From: Bacteroidota bacterium
GTDB taxonomy: Bacteria; Bacteroidota; Bacteroidia; Flavobacteriales; Weeksellaceae
Length of the DNA stretch: 64,000 bases
Assembly (NCBI GenBank): GCA_023423715.1
Contig: JAFAFC010000012.1
Span: forward strand, 19,673-83,672
Reading direction: 5' to 3'
The position numbers and the translations under genes were made by a program. Below the pieces are notes generated by a model. The model had not been told where the DNA came from. It saw only the letters and a list, made by a program, of their open reading frames with translations, and ran no database searches. Below, one piece after another: positions 37,501-44,392 of the stretch (its first letter is position 1; the number at the start of each line of letters is the position of its first letter).

Positions 37501-38626
37501 CAGCAGCGGCTTCGGCTCTAGCAAGTAATGACTTAACAACATTATTGGATTGCGATACAAAAAACTTTTCGGCATCGTTTACATTTTCAATTTTATAACC
37601 CAACTCTTTAAAAGAATCGGCATTGTCTAAAACAAATTTTTGTTGCTTTTCAATATCACCATTAAAACTCTGATATTGCGTTTGAAGAGCTTTGTATTTA
37701 GCCAACATTTCAGCAGCTCCTTTGGAGGCTTCTTCTGCTAATGCTCTTTGTTTTTCTGCCGTCTTTTCAAGCTCGGTTGACCAATTGGCAAATACATAAA
37801 CAATTCCTGCAATGACAGCGGATAAACCTAAAGTCATTAAAGCCTGTGCCGCAACTGTAGTAATTCCTAATGCAGCAGCTACTCGTAAAGAAGCCGCTGT
37901 CCAAAGGTTTTTTATTTTGGTTACTGTTGAAATACTCGTTCCGGAAGCATCAATATTTTGGTTGGTCATTTGAATAACCACGTCCAAAAACTCAATTGCA
38001 GCATAACTTCGTTGTACTGCTGATTCTAATAATTGGTTTTTTGCTCCAAATGTATCCGAAGCAGCAGAAGCCAATTGGAACCCTTTAGAAATTCCAATCG
38101 TAGTATCTCTTAGCTTTGTAAGGTTTTTACCACTTATTTTTTCAGTATTGTTGACTACTTTAGAAGCAGATTCTGAACTTCGTCCCAAAACTTGATTGTA
38201 GCCATCAATGGCCGCTTCCAAGTCTTTAAAATCTTGAGTACTTTGATCTAAAAATTTCATTTTAGCCGAGATGATATCTACGATACCATTCATCGCTTCG
38301 AAACCATCATTGGTGGAGTCTAAACGTTCCGCAATTACTTTTAATTCATCGGGATCAAGAACAAGAGTTTTACTTGAAGCGGCTTTGTCAATTTGTGCAA
38401 TAAGTCGTTCTTGAGCCACACTAATAGAGTTCACCGCTTGAACAACGTCTTGTGCGCCTTTGGCGTTGAGAACTTGTGCAGCGGTTAATTGTTGATATTT
38501 GTTTCGAAGTGCATCAACAGACTCATCAACCGATTTTCCACCGGCAACAAGTTTTTGATATTCTGCCATGAGCTCTGGCGAGTTGATAACAAATTCAATA
38601 TTTATAGGATCAGTATTAGTGGACAT
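34559..38626 (-). CDS. Phage tail tape measure protein
   Basis: A 1355-residue, strongly helical protein with long coiled coils, the usual tape measure design. Two hydrophobic stretches are visible, about residues 255-280 (ALMTLGLSAVIAGIVYVFA) and 930-975 (AVADVAGGIVESIMSGNP), thought to help DNA passage through the host membrane. At the usual ~0.15 nm per residue the tail would be about 200 nm, consistent with a siphovirus. It overlaps the end of the tail chaperone frame by 11 bp, the standard arrangement. Confidence 0.92.
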   Translation of the reverse strand: MSTNTDPINIEFVINSPELMAEYQKLVAGGKSVDESVDALRNKYQQLTAAQVLNAKGAQDVVQAVNSISVAQERLIAQIDKAASSKTLVLDPDELKVIAERLDSTNDGFEAMNGIVDIISAKMKFLDQSTQDFKDLEAAIDGYNQVLGRSSESASKVVNNTEKISGKNLTKLRDTTIGISKGFQLASAASDTFGAKNQLLESAVQRSYAAIEFLDVVIQMTNQNIDASGTSISTVTKIKNLWTAASLRVAAALGITTVAAQALMTLGLSAVIAGIVYVFANWSTELEKTAEKQRALAEEASKGAAEMLAKYKALQTQYQSFNGDIEKQQKFVLDNADSFKELGYKIENVNDAEKFFVSQSNNVVKSLLARAEAAAALQLATKEYEKALKMDADIAKENATYKEGSSFVKFNRFLRNTIGYGSTEERKKQAETDALTYVTTYSKNLEKAQKDQQKTTLKGVDKKAGTFKLDADLQKEANAIEVMKARGINTDKLESALYNKKIVRYKNDADVHEKIVQEKAIFEAGILKKQDDKAKELSDKRQLEAESAARKAENEDRQLAEKRINFLQEVNQAEDDLQNSRNSSTDEIASIENKFSRMTAKAQKLGMAQNVLDRITKVKDETKSDASYKKKTSELLKRLELEKEAYSAYEAIKTKIGEDEAAKRLKINEKEFKSFGDLLNAEIKKLTENQTRTFVENERLAALNTIKTKYDADKTGENNAKFAAAYQDTLTHKEKLDQLDRTYAAKEIQLQKITNETLRNEKLAELQKQKQIEIDAAKDVAFQKTDIYRRLSENLIGISKRELDLKIKFLQDYLANAENIDPTVRAKLEKSLEEAKDVKGKSNTQVQINALKQQELTIQEALKDKTKLTANEVINLENEAAALTIQMEKLKKASPFSETAEWASMISSTFSELSASIGDSNEGLSDTIATIGQLAGAVADVAGGIVESIMSGNPIAAIGGIIKGISKIFSIGKAARESEKKAAEEMKKRQDEIFQSGIDYNAMLRQRLATELKLNDAVQSRVNAIREEMGANKKNFESIERDYQNVFNRLLKSKTTTGQRTEKYGGFLGIGRKTKAVNIEQDVASLLGIAQGSKVTDEILDRLDAINAKQPLTGDAKAAYEQLKKLRDEYGSIADAQRELAQELTNTITGTTPQAISDSIRQGILSGKKEFADFADDIEGFLRGAILAGMETDLFKTQIKALQDEFAKMAEDGTITEDERNTFQSMYMAVVDETKKQMELMNQAGINMNTSSSSNANSLQGAYKAASQESIDLLSGNTAGLRLAVLETNAINKGGFAAMLESSSKMVAIQLDIEKNTRKTAENTEKLHDIDKGITDLGGSMDKEYKALQAAGIIR

Positions 38627-39322
38627 GGTTCTTAGGTTTCACTCCGAAAAAGTTGGTAATCTCTTCGGTAGTTGTTAGTTTTTTCTTTTCTTCAGTTTTC
38701 TTTTTCAATCGTGGTGCATCGGCCATCATAATGGTAAGCTGCGCAAATGGAATGTCTAAAATGTGATTTTGGTTCCAACCTGTCTTTTCTGCAAAAGCGT
38801 AGATGAACCCTAAGACGCTATGGAAGCTTTCGCTTTTTAACTCGCCTTTTCCTTCGGACTCAGATTCATCGGCTTCGTTATCCTCGTCGTCCTGATTAAT
38901 CTGATAGTATTCAAAAAATCCTCTACACCTCCGTGAACAATTATCATTTGGTATAAATAGAGCCAATGCGGTTCAGTCAGTTTACCTTCTAGCCAATAGG
39001 AAAGTGGTTTGTTTAGCCAATTGAACCAACGAGAGTTCAGCAATCCTGTGCTAACAATTTGGTGCGCTGTTTTCCCATGTTCTGAGTAAAGTTTCATTGC
39101 ATCGTTAACGCTGATATCCTCATCACTTTTTGTGATATTCATCTTTAGATATTGATGTGCAATTTTTAGCAAGGTTCTACTTGTAGGTTGGCGCAAATAC
39201 AGGTTAACGGTTTTCTTACCAAATAATCGTAAAAAAAGAGGTGCCGTGACTGGCACTTTGACACCTCTCTTTAAAAGTAGTTCGGGAGCGAGTTTTTCAA
39301 TATTAATCGCTTTCTCGTCCAT
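38616..39322 (-). CDS. Tail assembly chaperone, -1 frameshift product (GT-like)
   Basis: Predicted 235-residue fusion made when ribosomes slip -1 at T TTT TTG (38912-38918). The zero frame supplies about 137 residues and the -1 frame another 98, with the conserved-looking segment GFIYAFAEKTGWNQNHILDI. The downstream frame has no good start of its own: its nominal beginning lies inside the overlap and reads as unrelated sequence. This is the same layout as lambda gpG/gpGT, just before the tape measure gene. Confidence 0.75.
38837..39322 (-). CDS. Tail assembly chaperone, unshifted product (G-like)
   Basis: A 161-residue protein between the tail tube and tape measure genes. Its position, size and 130-bp overlap with the following frame mark it as the shorter tail chaperone. 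It should coat the tape measure protein during tail assembly and be absent from virions. It begins MDEKAINIEKLAPELLLKRG and overlaps the tube gene stop by one base. After the slip site the zero-frame tail is basic and short (RLIRTTRITKPMNLSPKEKA). Confidence 0.75.
   Translation of the reverse strand: MDEKAINIEKLAPELLLKRGVKVPVTAPLFLRLFGKKTVNLYLRQPTSRTLLKIAHQYLKMNITKSDEDISVNDAMKLYSEHGKTAHQIVSTGLLNSRWFNWLNKPLSYWLEGKLTEPHWLYLYQMIIVHGGVEDFLNTIRLIRTTRITKPMNLSPKEKAS
38912..38918 (-). promoter_or_regulatory. Programmed -1 frameshift site (T TTT TTG) in tail chaperone gene
   Basis: On the coding strand the zero frame reads GAG GAT TTT TTG, so the heptamer T TTT TTG has X XXY YYZ phasing. The -1 frame then continues GAA TAC TAT CAG, open to 38616. 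Confidence 0.75.
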
Positions 39323-39795
39323 TATGGTAACTCTTCAATAGTTGGTTGAGACATTGGTGTAAATGAAACATCAATTAATCCCAATTTTTTCTTTTGTAGA
39401 CCAATACTTTTCTTGGCGAACATTTTCACCTTTGGAAAGGAAATCATGTGACCACTATCCGTTTTGAAACGTAATGCCGTTTCAAAGCCTAGGTTTTTTC
39501 CAAATGTAAATTTCCCATCGACTATTGTTCCTGTAGGGAAGAGCTTTTTGAGCGTGGCCGTATCGAATTGAAATGTTGAAAATTTCCCTTTCGTTTTTCC
39601 TTCTTCTGTGAAAACTTCGATTGGTTCCGTTTGTTGATCAGAGTACTCTTCTTGGATATCTGGATCATCGTCCATAATCTCTACGGTGTCTCTGTAGGTA
39701 TCACAAAGTTTTGCAAATGTGCCATCTGCTGGCATCAATCCTGTTGCTTCAACAGGTGCGACTTCTACCTCTTTTGTACCAAAAATATTTGACAT
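39322..39795 (-). CDS. Major tail tube protein-like
   Basis: A 157-residue protein directly before the tail chaperone pair, the place of the tube protein. The C-terminal half looks beta-rich (GKFTFGKNLGFETALRFKTD) as expected for the tube fold. The first ~60 residues are acidic. No sheath gene is present, so the tail is non-contractile. Assignment is from order and size. Confidence 0.62.
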   Translation of the reverse strand: MSNIFGTKEVEVAPVEATGLMPADGTFAKLCDTYRDTVEIMDDDPDIQEEYSDQQTEPIEVFTEEGKTKGKFSTFQFDTATLKKLFPTGTIVDGKFTFGKNLGFETALRFKTDSGHMISFPKVKMFAKKSIGLQKKKLGLIDVSFTPMSQPTIEELP

Positions 39796-39832
39796 TTTAT
39801 ATTAGTTTAAATGGTTATGAAATAGTGTTTAA

Positions 39833-40222
39833 TTAAACTTGGGGTTGATCACCTTGTTTAGCCAATTCAGCTTCTTTTTCAGCAATTTTTGCTTTCAGTT
39901 TTTCAATCCCTGTGTTGTGATTTGGTTTTGCACCGTACAATTTCTCATACTTTGCAGCCAACTCAGCTCTTTCGCCTTCGTCCACTTTATGAAGTGTTGC
40001 ATCTTTTGCATCCGTTGAAGCTTCCTCGTCTTTGTACGAATCTTCAAAACCTCTTTTGAATGATTTCACGCTTTTGTCAGCCAAATAGCGAGAGTGGTCG
40101 TTTGCTTTATGATCATCAGTAAAACCTTGACCATCGGAAGTCATATAAACTTCTTCAATTTGTTTGTGCGCTTCGAAAATTGCTAAAGCAGCTACGGCGA
40201 TTTTGTTTTTAAATTTTGCCAT
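39833..40222 (-). CDS. Small phage protein with LEM/HeH-like C-terminus
   Basis: A 129-residue protein between the spanin-like and tail tube genes. The first part (FEAHKQIEEVYMTSDGQGFT) is not recognised. The last ~50 residues, containing KYEKLYGAKPNHNTGIEKLK, resemble the HeH/LEM or SAP-like motif found in several phage head or connector proteins. A structural or head-completion role is possible. Confidence in function is low. Confidence 0.55.
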   Translation of the reverse strand: MAKFKNKIAVAALAIFEAHKQIEEVYMTSDGQGFTDDHKANDHSRYLADKSVKSFKRGFEDSYKDEEASTDAKDATLHKVDEGERAELAAKYEKLYGAKPNHNTGIEKLKAKIAEKEAELAKQGDQPQV

Positions 40223-40235
40223 GATTATGTTGTGT

Positions 40236-40937
40236 TTAAAATTCTACTAAATTGTAATTCCCACTTATTCCTACGTAGGGGACAGCTTTTACGACATTAC
40301 CATCGAGGGCGAGACCATAACCGGCGCTAAATCCTATTCCAAACCTTTTACTAGGTGATTCTTTGAGTCGGAATGATTTAACCCCGTTAATGGTGACTCG
40401 TTTATCGTTTGAGAAGAGATCAATGTAATGCTGTGTTTTCCCTAAGAACCATTTGCGCTCTGGATATCGAGCATCGTTTAGTTCGATATTATAAGCCATG
40501 TTGAGGCTGTCGCTGTCTGGAAAATAAACCAAGTCTAAATATTGATCTTTATGTGTTTTTATGGTTTTTCCTGTATTGGTGACCTTGGTTTGTAAAGCCA
40601 ATTGTGCTTCCAATCGTCCGTTAATTTTAGTCACTTGATCTATTTTGTCTAGACTTACTTTTAAGGCTTTTTGAAGACTATCCGCATAGGTTCTATCAAG
40701 AGCTGAAACCTTTTCGGAAGTGGTGTTGTTAATGATTTTTTCGTTAAAAATCGTATGGGTAACACTATCTCTAGTATATTTTTCAACGACTTTGTTTTGC
40801 CCGCCTTGGGTGAGAAGTGCGGTAGTTTCTTTTTCTTTTTTCGATTTCTCGAAATCTTGTTTTACGTTGAGTCCAATGCTTACAAGCAAAAGGAGAAAAA
40901 CAAGAGCAAAAGCGATTTTGGTTGTAAGGTTTTTCAT
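40236..40937 (-). CDS. Membrane-anchored coiled-coil protein with barrel-like C-terminus (spanin-like)
   Basis: A 233-residue protein. One N-terminal membrane helix (residues 8-25) is followed by a periplasmic coiled coil (to about 130) and a glycine-rich alternating C-terminus (FGIGFSAGYGLALDGNVVKA then PYVGISGNYNLVEF) that looks like outer-membrane beta strands. It overlaps the 106-residue membrane protein gene by 4 bp and both lie next to the amidase gene. A spanin-like role, joining inner and outer membranes at lysis, is inferred from topology and position. Confidence 0.5.
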   Translation of the reverse strand: MKNLTTKIAFALVFLLLLVSIGLNVKQDFEKSKKEKETTALLTQGGQNKVVEKYTRDSVTHTIFNEKIINNTTSEKVSALDRTYADSLQKALKVSLDKIDQVTKINGRLEAQLALQTKVTNTGKTIKTHKDQYLDLVYFPDSDSLNMAYNIELNDARYPERKWFLGKTQHYIDLFSNDKRVTINGVKSFRLKESPSKRFGIGFSAGYGLALDGNVVKAVPYVGISGNYNLVEF

Positions 40938-41254
40938 TGTAATGCTTTTTGCACCAATGGTGCGGTTTTTTGTTTCGTTTCTTTTTCTTTCAATTTCAGT
41001 GAGTCGGATTCTCTTTTGTAGAAAAGCATCCCCTCATAGTTTTCGATTCTTTTATTGCGCTCTGTGATTATCGTCGCATAAAGACTATCTTTTTGTTTAG
41101 AACACTCGTCCTGTGCTCCTTCCTTTCGGTAATAAAGAACCCCAATAACACTTCCAAATAGTAGGAGAAGTCCTATTAACAATCCGATTACTACCGCCTT
41201 TGGGTCTTTCGATATTTCTTCTTGGGTGTAAGGCTGCGGTAGTTCTGGTGTCAT
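40934..41254 (-). CDS. Small membrane protein of the lysis cassette (holin/Rz-like)
   Basis: A 106-residue protein with one membrane helix (AVVIGLLIGLLLLFGSVIGV, residues 20-39), a short acidic N-terminus and a charged helical C-terminal domain. It lies 2 bp downstream of the amidase gene and overlaps the next gene (ATGA). It could be the i-spanin or a pinholin-like protein; the sequence alone does not separate these. Confidence 0.5.
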   Translation of the reverse strand: MTPELPQPYTQEEISKDPKAVVIGLLIGLLLLFGSVIGVLYYRKEGAQDECSKQKDSLYATIITERNKRIENYEGMLFYKRESDSLKLKEKETKQKTAPLVQKALQ

Positions 41255-41256
41255 GC

Positions 41257-41703
41257 TTAGGGTTTAAAATTGATTTCTTTAAGCCATTTTTTTACATCAA
41301 AAGAAGGACACTCTTTCGTCCATTCATTCGGACTTATGATACCGTCTCCATTTTGGTCGGGAGAAAGATCTCGATGGCCAACAATTTTTGCATTCGGATA
41401 CTTTTTATGAGCCGCTTCAACTTCCTTTTGTAATGCAAGTTTTTGTTCGGGAGTTCTAGTGTCTTTACCATACTGTCCACCCTTGTAGCAAATATGATAT
41501 CCAATACTATTTTTACCTGCTACACCATTTGTGATTACTTCAGGTTTTGCAAGCTCTTCAACTGTGCCATCCTCAGAAATCAATTTGTGGTAACCAACAT
41601 TTCTCCACTTTTTTTCATTCTTCCAAAAATTTAGAATTGATTTGGTCGTTTGCTTTCCAGATGCACCTGTACAATGCAGTACTATATATTTGATGGTTCT
41701 CAC
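41257..41703 (-). CDS. N-acetylmuramoyl-L-alanine amidase (endolysin)
   Basis: A 148-residue amidase_2 (T7-lysozyme-like) endolysin that cleaves the bond between MurNAc and L-Ala. Zinc ligands are visible as VLHCT at the N-terminus and VGHRDLSPD near residues 112-120, with the catalytic region around GYHKLI. A DQNGDGIISPNEW loop fits the EF-hand calcium pattern inside the fold, and ECPSFD near the end gives the last ligand region. It has no signal peptide, so export needs the neighbouring membrane protein. Confidence 0.92.
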   Translation of the reverse strand: MRTIKYIVLHCTGASGKQTTKSILNFWKNEKKWRNVGYHKLISEDGTVEELAKPEVITNGVAGKNSIGYHICYKGGQYGKDTRTPEQKLALQKEVEAAHKKYPNAKIVGHRDLSPDQNGDGIISPNEWTKECPSFDVKKWLKEINFKP

Positions 41704-41727
41704 GGTTATTAGTTTTTGTTTTGAAAG

Positions 41728-41757
41728 AATGAATCTCCTCCGTAAAGGAGATTCATT
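41728..41757 (-). terminator. Hairpin between capsid and endolysin genes
   Basis: Perfect 12-bp stem AATGAATCTCCT / AGGAGATTCATT (41728-41739 with 41746-41757). On the minus strand it is followed by CTTTC rather than a strong T-run, so it may lower rather than stop transcription, or protect the abundant capsid mRNA. Confidence 0.6.
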
Positions 41758-41780
41758 TGGGTATTGATATGAAGAAAATG

Positions 41781-42725
41781 TTATGCTGAAGCAGCTTGTT
41801 TCATCACAAAAACTCCTTCGAAGTTTTTGCGTCTTGCTCTACCACCCATTCTTGTTAAGAATGAATAGATATCGCCATAGTAAGCCGGGTTTCCTTGGTC
41901 TTCAAATGCTTCGGTAGAACCAACTGCCTTTTCAAGCATGTTTTTGTTCCAAGCAAGAATACCTTCGCAATCTGTTGCAGTAACAACTGAACCAAACGCT
42001 TTAAACGTTTTATCAGCTGCTAGAACATATACAGACGATCTTACGAAGATGTTAAACCCTTGAACTTTGTACATCATTCCGGAACGTCTTTCGGCTTCTG
42101 TTACAGCCGCCATGTACGTTGCCGTAATTTGAGAATCAACAGGGAACATTTGTACCGCTGCATCAGCAGAAAGTAAAACATTCATATTGCCTTCTTCCCA
42201 AGAGTTTTCTTTAATGAAAGCTGTTTTCAGTGTTTGAAGATCACCAAGCTTGTATGCTTTTCTATTTCCTGTAGAACCTGCAAGACCCGAAAGAACTGCG
42301 TCACCCGAAGTTTCTAGGATTTTTGCTGTTGGTAAAACATTGTTTGTACCAACTGGAGATACCACAAAATTGGTTAACATACCTTCGGCAACATTACCAG
42401 ATAGGTTTTTAACATCTTGATCCAAGATACTTCTACGTTTGTCGTAGGAAAGTTCTTTAGTTTCTGCGTTTTTAATCCAAACAGGATTCGTTGTGTATTC
42501 ATCAATTTTGTAAAGAACTTCACCATCGGTTCTTCTTGAAATTGGTGCAGGGAAAACACTTCTATTTTTAACAACATCGGACGGTTCACCCGCTTGCGGA
42601 ATGTGTACGATTGTTCCGTTAATAATGTCATCTGAAGACACATCAGCGACTTGTGTAAGGAAACTATTATCTTGTAATAATTTCTCTTGGATGGTCTTGT
42701 GCCATACTTCGATTTCTAAAGCCAT
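41781..42725 (-). CDS. Phage major capsid protein
   Basis: A 314-residue capsid protein immediately downstream of the protease/scaffold gene. Features are an N-terminal arm (ALEIEVWHKTIQEKLLQDNS), a GTIVHIPQAGEPSDV turn, and a C-terminal domain ending GGRARRKNFEGVFVMKQA. Its HK97-like fold is inferred from order, size and neighbours. A stable hairpin follows, fitting a highly expressed gene. Confidence 0.82.
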   Translation of the reverse strand: MALEIEVWHKTIQEKLLQDNSFLTQVADVSSDDIINGTIVHIPQAGEPSDVVKNRSVFPAPISRRTDGEVLYKIDEYTTNPVWIKNAETKELSYDKRRSILDQDVKNLSGNVAEGMLTNFVVSPVGTNNVLPTAKILETSGDAVLSGLAGSTGNRKAYKLGDLQTLKTAFIKENSWEEGNMNVLLSADAAVQMFPVDSQITATYMAAVTEAERRSGMMYKVQGFNIFVRSSVYVLAADKTFKAFGSVVTATDCEGILAWNKNMLEKAVGSTEAFEDQGNPAYYGDIYSFLTRMGGRARRKNFEGVFVMKQAASA

Positions 42726-42749
42726 TTTTTATGTTTTTATGGTTATTAA

Positions 42750-43712
42750 TTATTTTGATGGAGCTTTGCCATACTCTTGCTCGTATCTTTCGGCGTAGTA
42801 GTCTGGGAAGTCTGCTTTCAATTTTGCAAGTTGGTTTCCTTTGTCCATCTCGTCCCATGAAAGTTTTCCGTAGATAGCTTCGGGATCATTTTTACCTTCT
42901 TTTACTTGCTCCTTAACAGTCTTGCGAATTGGAAGCTTACTTAGTAACTCGATTCGGTTTGTTAAAGGCAATGTTTCAATTGGTGCAACAGAATCAGCAT
43001 CAATTCTTCCATCTTTCAAAGCCAATACTTTTAGAGCATCATAATCAGCTTGAAGTTTTGCGGTTTGTTCCGCTTCCAAAGCATCATATTTAGCTTGCAA
43101 TACTGCGGTTTCATTTTTTGAAGCAGTTAATTTGGCTTCGGTTGCTTTTACAGCCTCCAAAATTGCTTCCTCTGTAGAACCTTCTGCTAATTGAAGGTGT
43201 GTAGTTAATAGTTTCATTGTATTATCGTTATTGAATGGTTTTGCAGTTTGAAGTGTGAGACAAAGACTTTTAATTTCTTGCTCGGAGTATCGTTCTTGGT
43301 TCATGTTGAACAATGCAATAGAATTAGCATTGGAAGGAATGGCAACGATGGAGACTTCGAAAAGGATACATTTTTTAAGGATCAATTTTCCGTTTTCGTT
43401 CACCATATCAGCAGGATCAAACATGATTCCCATTGAGCAGCCTTTTAGTGTACCACTTAACACTTTTCGAACAACTTCTTTTCCATCGATGTCCTCCGTA
43501 TCGAAAACAGGAAGCATGGATAATTTCCCCTCTACTTTTTTAAACTCTGTCCAAATTCCTAGCGTTGCTTTAGTACCAGTTTCGTGGTTGTTTTGACATA
43601 CCGGATTATCAACAAATCGTTCTTGTAGATCAATCCCTTCTGTATCGACATGGAAGCCATAAGAGTTTTTCTTGGTTTCATCATTGGCGATAAAATAAGG
43701 TGCTTTATTCAT
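42750..43712 (-). CDS. Prohead protease with scaffold-like C-terminus
   Basis: A 320-residue protein. The N-terminal ~170 residues show the HK97/S78-type prohead protease pattern: QNNHETGTKATLG (catalytic His), GTLKGCSMGIMFD (nucleophile Ser) and LFEVSIVAIPSNANSIAL. Residues ~190-250 form a coiled coil (the scaffold part), and the end is lysine-rich. A fused protease-scaffold is typical of Mu-like heads. I use the ATG at 43712 (MNKAPYFIA); the frame to 43793 enters the regulatory region. Confidence 0.85.
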   Translation of the reverse strand: MNKAPYFIANDETKKNSYGFHVDTEGIDLQERFVDNPVCQNNHETGTKATLGIWTEFKKVEGKLSMLPVFDTEDIDGKEVVRKVLSGTLKGCSMGIMFDPADMVNENGKLILKKCILFEVSIVAIPSNANSIALFNMNQERYSEQEIKSLCLTLQTAKPFNNDNTMKLLTTHLQLAEGSTEEAILEAVKATEAKLTASKNETAVLQAKYDALEAEQTAKLQADYDALKVLALKDGRIDADSVAPIETLPLTNRIELLSKLPIRKTVKEQVKEGKNDPEAIYGKLSWDEMDKGNQLAKLKADFPDYYAERYEQEYGKAPSK

Positions 43713-43775
43713 GGTTGATTTTAGTTTTTGTCTCGTTTTGTTGCTGCAAATTTTGACTAAAAAAAGACCTCTAAA

Positions 43776-43850
43776 AAGTTGGCGATCTATCATACCCCAG
43801 AATCTAGGGTATCATACCCCGAAAAACAGGGTGTCATAGATTGTCAACTT
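43776..43850. promoter_or_regulatory. Bidirectional late control region with tandem palindromes
   Basis: It lies between the divergent protease/capsid (minus) and terminase (plus) operons. Two 22-bp tandem units start CATACCCC (43791-43812 and 43813-43834). Each is itself an inverted repeat (ATACCCC..AGGGTAT and ATACCCC..AGGGTGT). Outer arms at 43776-43790 and 43836-43850 pair at 13 of 15 positions. The symmetry suggests a dimeric regulator that switches both late operons, as C or Mor does in Mu. An RNA-level role is an alternative. Confidence 0.6.
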
Positions 43851-43893
43851 CTTTAACGTCTCTTATAGAAGCAATTTTGCGGAAACTAATCAC

Positions 43894-44391
43894 ATGAAAA
43901 AATCGCCAGAACTCGGCAAGACTGCAACGCCAAAAGGCCGAATGAGTAAGGAAGTGAAGGAAGCCAAACAAGATCACTTGCGCCTATTGTACACCAAAGA
44001 AAACATCACTACACAGAAAGAACTTTCGGTTCGTGTTGGTGTTACAGAAAAAACAATTGGCGAATGGATTGTTGAGCTAAAACTTAAAAAGCTATCGAGA
44101 AACTTTCTGTTAACTCGGGAAGAGCAAATGGCCAATCTGTTGGACGAGCTTGCAGAACTAAACGAAGCTATCAAAGGAAAGAAGAAAGGGGAACGTTTTG
44201 CAGATTCTAAAGAAGCTAATGTTCGCCGATTCCTTATTCGAGATATCAAAGATTTGGAGACAAAAGCCTTGCTTCCCGAAATCATTAGTTCGTTGACTCA
44301 GTTCTTGGATTTTATTCGTAAAAACTCTTTGGAAGATGCTCAAATGATTTCCAAATACGTGGATTCTTTTATCAAAACTAAACTTCGATAA
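43894..44391 (+). CDS. Terminase small subunit-like (DUF1804-type)
   Basis: A 165-residue protein directly before the large terminase. An N-terminal HTH is visible (QKELSVRVGVTEKTIGEWIV, residues 43-62), followed by a long helical part with ANLLDELAELNEAIKGKKKG. This matches the DNA-recognition subunits of Mu-like terminases. The stop is followed 1 bp later by the terL ATG. It should recognise phage DNA near the packaging end. Confidence 0.78.
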   Translation: MKKSPELGKTATPKGRMSKEVKEAKQDHLRLLYTKENITTQKELSVRVGVTEKTIGEWIVELKLKKLSRNFLLTREEQMANLLDELAELNEAIKGKKKGERFADSKEANVRRFLIRDIKDLETKALLPEIISSLTQFLDFIRKNSLEDAQMISKYVDSFIKTKLR

Positions 44392-44392
44392 T

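Noticed and set aside
41781..42725. Calling tail sheath or contractile baseplate genes in the phage
   Set aside because: No sheath, gp45/gp46-like or lysozyme-baseplate protein was seen. The tail genes follow the siphovirus order.
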